Under the pieces are notes generated by a model. It did not search any database, was not told the origin of the DNA, and was given only the letters and a program-made list of their open reading frames with translations. From an uncultured Halobacteriovorax sp. (GTDB taxonomy: Bacteria; Bdellovibrionota; Bacteriovoracia; Bacteriovoracales; Bacteriovoracaceae), in assembly GCA_913061265.1 (NCBI GenBank), contig CAJXVS010000006.1, positions 310,001 through 374,000 of the forward strand: a stretch of 64,000 nt of DNA. Direction: 5' to 3'. This document shows positions 44,397 through 51,620 of the stretch, in pieces. A program made the translations under genes and the position numbers. Position 1 is the first letter of the stretch, and each line of letters begins with the position of its first letter.

Positions 44397-44981
44397 ATGG
44401 AAGGATCTATAATCTTAGTTAAGCATGCCATGCCAGAATTAGACGGAGATGTTCCTTCTAAAGATTGGAAGCTTGGAGAACGCGGTTTAAAGCAGGCTCA
44501 AAAGTTTGCCAACTTTGTTAGAGATAACTTAGATGTTGACCCTATTATTTATTCTTCAGATGAATCTAAGGCAGTTGAGACCGCTAAGATTATTGCTAAG
44601 ACTTTAAGCCTTACCCATAAGGTCAATCCAGCTCTTGCTGAATTTGATCGCCCTGCCCTTTCTATCGTAAGTGAAGAAGATCATTTTGATAGAAACGAGC
44701 CCCTCTTCACTAATCCAGATGAGCCCTACCTAGGTGTTGAGTCTGCCAATGCTGCCTTAGAGCGTTTTGAATCCGCCATCAAAGAGGTTGTTAAAGATCC
44801 TCTTGAAGATGAAAGAATCATCGTTACTCATGGAACTGTCATGAGCCTCTTCTTAAATAAGTATAATGAGGAACTAGATGGATTTGATGTTTGGAAGAAG
44901 CTAGGCTGCCCTTCATATGCTGTAGTTAGTTTACCAGACTTCAAAGTCTTAGAACTTAATGGACAACCTTTAAAGGGTTAA
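44397..44981 (+). CDS. Histidine phosphatase (phosphoglycerate mutase) superfamily protein
   Basis: A 194-residue protein from ATG 44397. The start is set by a GAGG site 5 nt upstream; an ATG five codons earlier has no ribosome site. The active-site signature is LVKHAMPE, where RHG/RHA is usual, so Lys replaces Arg and His is kept. The second His is in VTHGTV and the GLKQA helix is present. This fits SixA-like or broad-specificity phosphatases. The Arg-to-Lys change leaves the activity open. Its 3' end overlaps the convergent glycosyltransferase gene by 4 nt. Confidence 0.8.
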   Translation: MEGSIILVKHAMPELDGDVPSKDWKLGERGLKQAQKFANFVRDNLDVDPIIYSSDESKAVETAKIIAKTLSLTHKVNPALAEFDRPALSIVSEEDHFDRNEPLFTNPDEPYLGVESANAALERFESAIKEVVKDPLEDERIIVTHGTVMSLFLNKYNEELDGFDVWKKLGCPSYAVVSLPDFKVLELNGQPLKG

Positions 44982-46012
44982 GCCCGATCTAAGAATTTCT
45001 TAACCTGAGTCTTAAACCTACTTTCGTTAAACTTAACGACTCCTCTTCTTAGGTCATCAGACTTCTCTACCCAAGACTCACTTGAGAGGCTTGGTAGCTT
45101 ACTTATTAACTCACTAAGATCTGAAAATGGTACAAGTCCTTCAAGATCTTCAAGCACAACATCTTTTTTATTCTTCAATACAGGTCGTCCACTTGCGAGA
45201 CACTCTAAAGTATAGGGAGAATAAGGATGAGTATCAAAGTCGATAAGGCCAGCTGCTGAAGACATAAGAGGCGCTAATTCTCCATGACACTTTTCTCCAA
45301 AGAAAGCGTTCTCTCCTAATGAATCTTTCAGCGTGCTTAAATGATTATCATCCCCAATAAACTTAAAAATGATATTCTTTTGATTTAAGTTATCCGTGAT
45401 ATCTGTGGCCATCTTATTATCAAGAGGAAGAGCATTTATGAGAAAAGCTGAATGCTTAAAGCCCGCAGACTTAATCACTTGAAAGTCTTCAACCTTTACA
45501 AAAGGTCTTAAGACTAGAGGATTCTTACCCATCTCTTTTAATCTTTTTTCTAACTCAGGAGTTTCTACCCAGATCGTTCTATCGTCGAGAAGCTTCTTTT
45601 CTTTCCAATTATTAACGTAAGACTTAAAGAACTTTCTGATAAAACCTATATTTTCAAGGGCGTCTTTCTTATCGAGAAGATAAGAAACTCTTTTTACCTT
45701 ATCGCAGGTAATCAGCCCGTGGCTTAGTCCACTTGAAACATCGATAAAGAGATCGAGGTCGCAAGTGATATGGAAATTCTTAGCGGCGCTTGGAATAAGG
45801 TATGAATACTTAGATAGGTCTTTAACACTAGATACCTTATGACTTAAAAAGGTTGAATGAATCTTTTTTCTCTCAAGAGGACCTAGGACTTGTTTAGGCC
45901 TATGGGCCAAAGTATATATTTCAGCGTCTGGAAAGATAGCGCAAAGAGCTTCCACTATTTCAATAGAACGGTCTCTTTCTAGAATATGATCGCAGCCAAT
46001 ACCTATCTTCAT
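44978..46012 (-). CDS. Glycosyltransferase-like protein (GT4, WbaZ-like)
   Basis: A 344-residue GT-B-fold protein. The opening MKIGIGCDHILERDRSIEIVEA, followed by LCAIFPDAEIYTL, resembles WbaZ-type mannosyltransferases. The C-terminal half reads SPYTLECLASGRPVLKNKK, the E-C-x-A-x-G-x-P-V donor-binding motif of GT4. It would add a sugar to a lipid-linked glycan or other acceptor. It overlaps the SDR gene by 4 nt (ATGA) and ends the trmFO-EamA-SDR-GT operon, so a sugar-nucleotide made by the SDR may be its donor; that is inference. Confidence 0.78.
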   Translation of the reverse strand: MKIGIGCDHILERDRSIEIVEALCAIFPDAEIYTLAHRPKQVLGPLERKKIHSTFLSHKVSSVKDLSKYSYLIPSAAKNFHITCDLDLFIDVSSGLSHGLITCDKVKRVSYLLDKKDALENIGFIRKFFKSYVNNWKEKKLLDDRTIWVETPELEKRLKEMGKNPLVLRPFVKVEDFQVIKSAGFKHSAFLINALPLDNKMATDITDNLNQKNIIFKFIGDDNHLSTLKDSLGENAFFGEKCHGELAPLMSSAAGLIDFDTHPYSPYTLECLASGRPVLKNKKDVVLEDLEGLVPFSDLSELISKLPSLSSESWVEKSDDLRRGVVKFNESRFKTQVKKFLDRA

Positions 46013-46986
46013 TTTTGCATACTCTTGAAGTACTCAGCTGTTCTTTTGATGCCTTCTTCAAAGCTAACTTGAGGAGCATAGTCTGAAACACTTTGAAGCT
46101 TATCCATATTGGGACGTCTTCTCTTAGGATCATCCTCAGGAAGACCTTTATAAACTATCTTAGAGTCTGAGTTTAAAAACTTCATCACTGTTTCTGCTGT
46201 TTCTAAAATCGTATACTCATCAGCATTTCCGCAATTAAAAGGAGTATGCTCTTTTGAAAACATAACATTATGAATAGCGTTTACAAGATCTGTTACGTAA
46301 CAAAATGAACGGGTTTGAGATCCATCACCGTAAACAGTTACGTCAGATCCACTCATGGCCTGATTAATAAAGTTAGGAATAACTCTCCCATCATCTGGTC
46401 TCATACGTGGACCATAAGTATTAAAGATTCTAATGATCCTAGTATCAACTCCATAGCGGCGGTGATAGGCCATAGTCATGGCCTCAGCAAATCTTTTGGC
46501 TTCATCGTAACAAGACCTTGGTCCAATAGGATTTACACAACCTACATACTCTTCTCTTTGTGGGTGAATCTCGGGGTCGCCGTAGACTTCTGAAGTCGAT
46601 GCTTCAAGAAACCTAGCCTTCTTTTCCTTAGCAAGCTCAAGAAGATGCATAGTCCCCTCAGAGTTAACTCGCATGATCTCTAAAGGAATTTCCTTAAAGT
46701 CTATTGGTGAAGCAGGAGATGCTAATGAAAAGATATAATCAATCTTAGTTTGAGAGAAATCAGGCATTGATTCATAGATATTACATTCATGAAATTCAAA
46801 GAGGTCATATTTTGATAAAAGCTCAATATTACTTCTTGAGCCTGTAATAAAGTTATCAAGACCAATGACCTTTGCCCCTAGGTTTAGATAAAACTCACTT
46901 ACATACGAAGGAACAAAGCCTGCGGCACCTGCTACTAAAACAGTCTTGCCTTCCATTGTTGATGGTAATTCTACTTTTTGAATCAT
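46009..46986 (-). CDS. NAD-dependent nucleotide-sugar SDR (UDP-glucuronate decarboxylase-like)
   Basis: A 325-residue extended SDR from ATG 46986. The N-terminus reads VLVAGAAGFVPSY, where Pro takes the place of the third Gly of GxxGxxG. The catalytic Y-x-x-x-K is in CYDEAK, after the Thr/Ser strand EASTSEVYGD. LASPASPIDFKEIP and FNTYGPRMRPDDGRVI are typical of UDP-xylose synthase/UDP-glucuronate decarboxylase relatives. GAGGAAAAT precedes the start, which excludes a longer reading from 47028. Sugar epimerase activity is the alternative. The EamA gene ends 7 nt before it. Confidence 0.83.
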   Translation of the reverse strand: MIQKVELPSTMEGKTVLVAGAAGFVPSYVSEFYLNLGAKVIGLDNFITGSRSNIELLSKYDLFEFHECNIYESMPDFSQTKIDYIFSLASPASPIDFKEIPLEIMRVNSEGTMHLLELAKEKKARFLEASTSEVYGDPEIHPQREEYVGCVNPIGPRSCYDEAKRFAEAMTMAYHRRYGVDTRIIRIFNTYGPRMRPDDGRVIPNFINQAMSGSDVTVYGDGSQTRSFCYVTDLVNAIHNVMFSKEHTPFNCGNADEYTILETAETVMKFLNSDSKIVYKGLPEDDPKRRRPNMDKLQSVSDYAPQVSFEEGIKRTAEYFKSMQK

Positions 46987-46991
46987 ATTTT

Positions 46992-46995
46992 CCTC
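46992..46995 (-). promoter_or_regulatory. Ribosome binding site of the SDR gene inside the EamA stop region
   Basis: GAGG on the minus strand lies 5 nt before ATG 46986 and overlaps the EamA stop codon at 46994-46996. It fixes the SDR start and suggests coupled translation. Confidence 0.75.
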
Positions 46996-47887
46996 AATAC
47001 CTTTTGATTTGAATAACTGTAGAGCCAATTAATAAAAGGGCTCCCCCAACAAGCTGGGTTATATCTAAAGTCTTCCCTAAGAATATCCAATTCACTCCAA
47101 CTGCGCAAAACGGAAAGAACATTTCTGCTAAGGCGCACAATCTTGCGGGAAGTTTTTTAAGGCCCCTATAATAGAACCACATACCTAGCAGACCAGATAT
47201 GGCCACTAGCGCAAGAATCTTGAGCCAAGTTTCTCCAGAATCAGGCAAGCTCTCGCCGCTTGATACCAAAAAGGGAGTTAGCACAATAAGCCCTACCCAG
47301 AAACGTCCACCCATGACTTCAAATTCGGAATAGCCGTTGGTCTCAAGGCTTTTACCAAAAACCGTCGATGCTCCCCAACTCACAACAGCAATCATCGTCA
47401 GAGCGTAGCCCCAAAGTGCTGTGTTAGAGCTCATATTAGAACTAAAATCTAGCTTCATAAGCCCGGGGAAGATGTCTTGAAAACTGATTAAGACTCCCCC
47501 AACCAAGCAGAGGCTGGCCCATAAAAGGAATTTCTTTTGAAGAGGCTCTTTTAAGATAAGCCGCGCCAAACTAACTGCGATTAAGGGCTGAAGTTTTTGT
47601 AAAAGAATGACGAGGCTAGGGTTTATCTTTGAAAAGGCTGCTGTAAAAGCCAAAGTTCCAATAGCGGAACCTAGGCCACCGATCACGATAAAGCTAAAGA
47701 TATGACTTACTTCTGCTTTCCAAATTTTCTTAAAAGACTTGAAGAAAAAAGGAACGAAGACAAGTGAGAGGATAAGATGCTCTCCAAAAACAATCTGTAA
47801 GGGAGAAGTGCTTCCCAATAACGGATAACGGATAAGAGTATCAATGGCCCAAGTGCTGCAGGCTAAGAATATAAAGGCTATTCCCAT
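46994..47887 (-). CDS. EamA/DMT-family transporter
   Basis: A 297-residue protein with about ten membrane helices in two EamA repeats, each opening with the usual pattern: FLACSTWAIDTLIRYPLL for the first and TMIAVVSWGASTVFGKSL for the second. The end of the first half reads KINPSLVILLQKLQPLIAV, the conserved EamA block. Members export metabolites or amino acids. Its ATG follows directly after the TrmFO stop codon (TAAATG), so the pair is probably one transcript; the link between the two functions is unclear. Confidence 0.88.
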   Translation of the reverse strand: MGIAFIFLACSTWAIDTLIRYPLLGSTSPLQIVFGEHLILSLVFVPFFFKSFKKIWKAEVSHIFSFIVIGGLGSAIGTLAFTAAFSKINPSLVILLQKLQPLIAVSLARLILKEPLQKKFLLWASLCLVGGVLISFQDIFPGLMKLDFSSNMSSNTALWGYALTMIAVVSWGASTVFGKSLETNGYSEFEVMGGRFWVGLIVLTPFLVSSGESLPDSGETWLKILALVAISGLLGMWFYYRGLKKLPARLCALAEMFFPFCAVGVNWIFLGKTLDITQLVGGALLLIGSTVIQIKRY

Positions 47888-49264
47888 TTAAGCGAACTCT
47901 CCTTTTAGGCTATCAAAGGCATCTCTTGCCCTTGCTGCCGCTTTGGCCTTTTTTATTTTCTTACGCTCTTTTCTATTTCGCCTCTCTTCTTTTGTTAATT
48001 CAACTGAAGGAAGTAACCCAAAGTTAATATTAGAAGGAGTCGGCTTCTTTACGGTCATAATATAATTAACGAGAGCGCCAATTCCCGTTTCAAAAGGAAA
48101 TTTTAGGAGCTCCTTGCCATTTATCTTTCTTAAGATCTGCATGGCAACATAAAGTCCCATAGTAGCTGATTCAGTATAGCCTTCTACGCCAGTCATCTGT
48201 CCAGCAAAGTAGAGGTTCGGAAATTCTTTACTAGAGAGATCCCAGTTGAGAAGTTTTCTGGCGTTTAAAAAACTATTTCGATGAACACTTCCTAAGTGAA
48301 TAAAACTAGCCTCTTCAAATCCGGGAAGGGTCTTAAAGACTCTCACTTGCTCTGGGTACTTAAGGCGGGTTTGAAAGCCTACTAAGTTATAAGCGCTCCC
48401 TAGGAGGTTCTCTTTTCTAAGTTGTATACAGGCATAAGGAATAGATCCATCTTCTTTTTCAAGGCCAATAGGCTTCATAGGTCCAAAGCGAGGAGTTTCT
48501 TCTCCCCTTTCAGCCATTAGATCAATTGGTAAGCAGGCTTCAAAGAACTTTTCTTGCTCAAAATTTTGAGCGGGAACTTTCTCGGCTTCTATTAAATCGT
48601 TCATGAATTTTAAATACGCTGGTTTCTCAAGCGGGATATTTAAATAATCGGCTTCAGCATTTTCACTATTTGGATCATCTGAATAAGGCTTATGACGATC
48701 TTTGAAGTACATCTTTGAAAAATCAAGTGAATCCGCATCTACCACAGGTGCGATGGCGTCGTAGAAATAAAAATCATCTCCACTAATATTCTTCATGATC
48801 CAATCACTAAGAGGCTCAGTCGTTAAAGGACCAGAGGCTACAATAGTAAAGTCAGCTTCAAGCTCTTTTGCTAAGAGAATGGGATCACTAACTTCTAGGT
48901 CCATAAGTTCTATGTTTTCATGATTCTTTAAAGTGTTAGTGATGTCTTTTGAAAACTCTTCACGGTCAACGGCTAATGCGTCTCCAGCCGGAACTGCATG
49001 CTTATGACCCATCTCTAAAATAAGAGAGCCAAGCCCTTTCATTTCATATTTTAAAAGGCCGTGACCACTATCTGGGTTTAGAGACTTTAGAGAATTGGTA
49101 CAAACCAATTCAGCATAGGTATCCATCTTTTGGGCTGGCCCTAATTTGGTCTTTTTGACTTCCGCCAAAACAACTTTGATACCATGATTGGCGAGAAACC
49201 AAGCGGCATCTGTTCCGGCCAATCCTGCGCCAATTATGAGAACTTTACTATCGAGTGCTTTCAT
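47888..49264 (-). CDS. trmFO: tRNA (uracil-54-C5)-methyltransferase TrmFO, folate/FAD-dependent
   Basis: A 458-residue flavoprotein that methylates U54 of tRNA using methylenetetrahydrofolate. The FAD motif is at residues 12-22 (GAGLAGTDAAW), and the family block AELVCTNSLKS near residue 53 contains the catalytic Cys. The central VDREEFS and ARKLLNWDLS segments and the end GLYVAMQILRKINGK match the family. An unusual C-terminal extension (ELTKEERRNRKERKKIKKAKA) is strongly basic and could help tRNA binding. NadE starts 63 bp away on the other strand. Confidence 0.92.
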   Translation of the reverse strand: MKALDSKVLIIGAGLAGTDAAWFLANHGIKVVLAEVKKTKLGPAQKMDTYAELVCTNSLKSLNPDSGHGLLKYEMKGLGSLILEMGHKHAVPAGDALAVDREEFSKDITNTLKNHENIELMDLEVSDPILLAKELEADFTIVASGPLTTEPLSDWIMKNISGDDFYFYDAIAPVVDADSLDFSKMYFKDRHKPYSDDPNSENAEADYLNIPLEKPAYLKFMNDLIEAEKVPAQNFEQEKFFEACLPIDLMAERGEETPRFGPMKPIGLEKEDGSIPYACIQLRKENLLGSAYNLVGFQTRLKYPEQVRVFKTLPGFEEASFIHLGSVHRNSFLNARKLLNWDLSSKEFPNLYFAGQMTGVEGYTESATMGLYVAMQILRKINGKELLKFPFETGIGALVNYIMTVKKPTPSNINFGLLPSVELTKEERRNRKERKKIKKAKAAARARDAFDSLKGEFA

Positions 49265-49326
49265 GTGAAAAACGTTTAGTTACAAATGGTTAACTTGAGG
49301 CGCACTTTACCGCTATAGGGACCGCT

Positions 49327-51060
49327 ATGCAAATTCATCTTCATCAAACTCACCATACTTTAGCCGATACTGCGGACATTTTCGCATACCTAGAGAAGCA
49401 CTTCACCCAAAAGGCCCCTACTCCTGGGATCCACTTATTACCTGAGCTCTTTTTAACAGGTTACCCCCTGCAGGACCTTTGTTTACAACGCCCTTATATT
49501 AAAAGGTTTAACAAACTTATTGAGGATATTAACGCGCTGAACACTGATGGCTGGGAGTCAGACTCCTTAGTTCTTATGAGCGGTCTCGCTTACGAGTTAG
49601 AAGAAAATGGGCTTCCGGTTAAGATCAAGAATGTTATCTACGCGTGGGAAAAAGGTAAGAGTCTAAGGCCTATATATACAAAAAGACTTCTCCCAAATTA
49701 CGATATCTTTGACGAAGAGAAATACTTTACCCCAGGGGAAAAACCCGGAGTTCTAAGTTTTGGGGGAAGGACTTTCGCCCTCTTAATCTGTGAAGACATG
49801 TGGCATTCAAGCACTCATGAAATGGACCCAGTTAAAGAGCTTTATGAATTAAAAGAAAATAAATTACAATTTGACGCTGTCATAAACCTCTCTGCCTCCC
49901 CCTTTCATATAGGGAAAAAAGAAAAACGTTTAGCTAGAGCAAAAGAAATTTCTCGCTTCTTGGAGGCGCCCTTCTTTTACGTTAATAGAGTCGGCGGTGA
50001 AGATGAGGTTCAATTCGATGGCGGAAGCTTCGCTGTTAATGGAGCCAATTTAATAACCATGGGTAAGAGCTTTGAGTCTGACCTCTTAACCATAGACCTT
50101 GAAGAGTTTAAAGGAACGAGCTTGGTTCCTGATGAGACCATGGAAAATACGTGGGAGTCTCTCTTTGAGGCCTCCTTAGATTATGAAGGAAAACTACCGA
50201 GGCTAAAGCCACTTACTGATGAAGACTGTTTTCAAGTCTTCGAATCCTTAAAGTTTGCCTTTAACGAATACTCAAGAAAATGTGGGTTCAATCATTTTAC
50301 CATTGCCCTCTCAGGTGGTATCGACTCCGCTCTTGTTTTGACTTTAGTTAAGCTTTCTTTGAAAGAAGGACAAACTGTCGAAGCTATATATATGCCGAGT
50401 ATTTATAGCCGAGAGATAAGCTGGCAATACTCTGATCAATTATGCGAAAGACTCGGGGTTAAGTTGAAAAGCCTTCCCATTAAGTTCTTTCATTCAGTTA
50501 TTAAGAATGGCTACAAGGATGGCTTTGGTACAGAGCTTGATGGTCTCGCGGATGAAAATATTCAATCTCGGTTGAGAGGGGCCCTCCTCTACGCCCGAAG
50601 TAACCATCAAAATACTATGGTCATCAATACTTCAAATAAGAGTGAATTGGCCGTGGGCTATTCAACTCTTTATGGAGATAGTGTCGGTGCCATCTCCCTT
50701 CTTGGAGATCTCTATAAAAGTGAAGTCTTTAGGTTCAGCGAATTTATCAATGAACGTTTTGGAGGGCTTATTCCTGAGGGAATTATAAACCGAGCGCCTT
50801 CGGCAGAGCTAAGAGAAGATCAAGAGGATGAGCACAGCCTCCCTCCTTACGATAGGTTAGATGCTATTCTTGAAGGATTCCTTAGTTATAGAATGGATCT
50901 CGAAGAACTTATAGAAGCTGGTTTTGATAAAGAAGAAGTTGAGAATGCTTATCAGTTATACTCCCAAAGTGAATATAAAAGAGGACAGTTTTGTCCCATC
51001 ATTAAGCTAAAACCTAAAAGCTTTGGGTTTGGTTATAGAGTCCCTATTTGTAAAAGATGA
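49327..51060 (+). CDS. nadE: Glutamine-dependent NAD(+) synthetase
   Basis: A 577-residue enzyme in two domains. The N-terminal nitrilase-type glutaminase domain has the triad E40 (LLPELFLTGYP), K119 (IYTKRLL) and C155 (ALLICEDMW). The C-terminal adenylyltransferase-like domain carries the PP-loop SGGIDS at 329-334, and LLGDLYKSEVF and PSAELREDQEDEH are NadE-typical. It makes NAD+ from deamido-NAD+, ATP and glutamine. The length suits the two-domain class. Convergent or coupled genes are not visible; it is divergent from trmFO. Confidence 0.95.
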   Translation: MQIHLHQTHHTLADTADIFAYLEKHFTQKAPTPGIHLLPELFLTGYPLQDLCLQRPYIKRFNKLIEDINALNTDGWESDSLVLMSGLAYELEENGLPVKIKNVIYAWEKGKSLRPIYTKRLLPNYDIFDEEKYFTPGEKPGVLSFGGRTFALLICEDMWHSSTHEMDPVKELYELKENKLQFDAVINLSASPFHIGKKEKRLARAKEISRFLEAPFFYVNRVGGEDEVQFDGGSFAVNGANLITMGKSFESDLLTIDLEEFKGTSLVPDETMENTWESLFEASLDYEGKLPRLKPLTDEDCFQVFESLKFAFNEYSRKCGFNHFTIALSGGIDSALVLTLVKLSLKEGQTVEAIYMPSIYSREISWQYSDQLCERLGVKLKSLPIKFFHSVIKNGYKDGFGTELDGLADENIQSRLRGALLYARSNHQNTMVINTSNKSELAVGYSTLYGDSVGAISLLGDLYKSEVFRFSEFINERFGGLIPEGIINRAPSAELREDQEDEHSLPPYDRLDAILEGFLSYRMDLEELIEAGFDKEEVENAYQLYSQSEYKRGQFCPIIKLKPKSFGFGYRVPICKR

Positions 51061-51116
51061 TTTACTTTCAATATAAATAGAATGATATAGTTTACTCTGA
51101 CTACAAGGAGCTTTTA

Positions 51117-51569
51117 ATGGCAAAGAAAACATCAGCATCAATTATTAAAACTTGGACGAGTATAAAAAAAGAAGTACGTGGACTTGGGAAATCAAAAAGC
51201 CCCGTTCAGGATGCCCAAAAGATCTTAAAGAAATTTGTCAATCAAGCTGAAAAAGATATTAAGAACGTTGTGGCCAAAGATATCCCTAAGCTTGTTGTTC
51301 GTTTTAAGAAAGAAAGAAAAGATTTAGAAAAGACAGTTGAGAAACTTGTTAAGTCTGAAATAAAGAAAGCACAAAAATTCATCAAAGATCAAAAGAAAGA
51401 CTTAGGAAAACTTCAAAAGAAAGTAGAGTCCTACCTTCCAAAAAGAAAGAAAGTCTCTAAGAAAAAAGCCAAGAAGAAGTCGACTAGCCGCAAAAAAGTC
51501 ACAAAGAAGAAAGCCTCTACAACTAAGAAGAAAGGCACTAAGAAGAAGGCGACTAAGAAAAAGGCTTAA
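51117..51569 (+). CDS. Lys-rich protein with histone H1-like tail
   Basis: A 150-residue strongly basic protein. Residues 1-105 are helical and may form a coiled coil (KFVNQAEKDIKNVVAKDIPK, VEKLVKSEIKKAQKFIK). The last 45 residues are almost entirely Lys, Thr, Ser and Ala, with KKK triplets (KKKAKKKSTSRKKVTKKKAS). The tail resembles histone H1 and AlgP/Hc1-type bacterial proteins that bind DNA through charge. An AAGGAG site lies 7 nt before ATG. DNA compaction or regulation is inferred from composition only; a phasin-like or RNA-binding role is an alternative. Confidence 0.72.
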   Translation: MAKKTSASIIKTWTSIKKEVRGLGKSKSPVQDAQKILKKFVNQAEKDIKNVVAKDIPKLVVRFKKERKDLEKTVEKLVKSEIKKAQKFIKDQKKDLGKLQKKVESYLPKRKKVSKKKAKKKSTSRKKVTKKKASTTKKKGTKKKATKKKA

Positions 51570-51620
51570 ATCGCACCAATTAGCTTTACCCTATGACTCC
51601 GCCCTACTAATCTATAGGTT

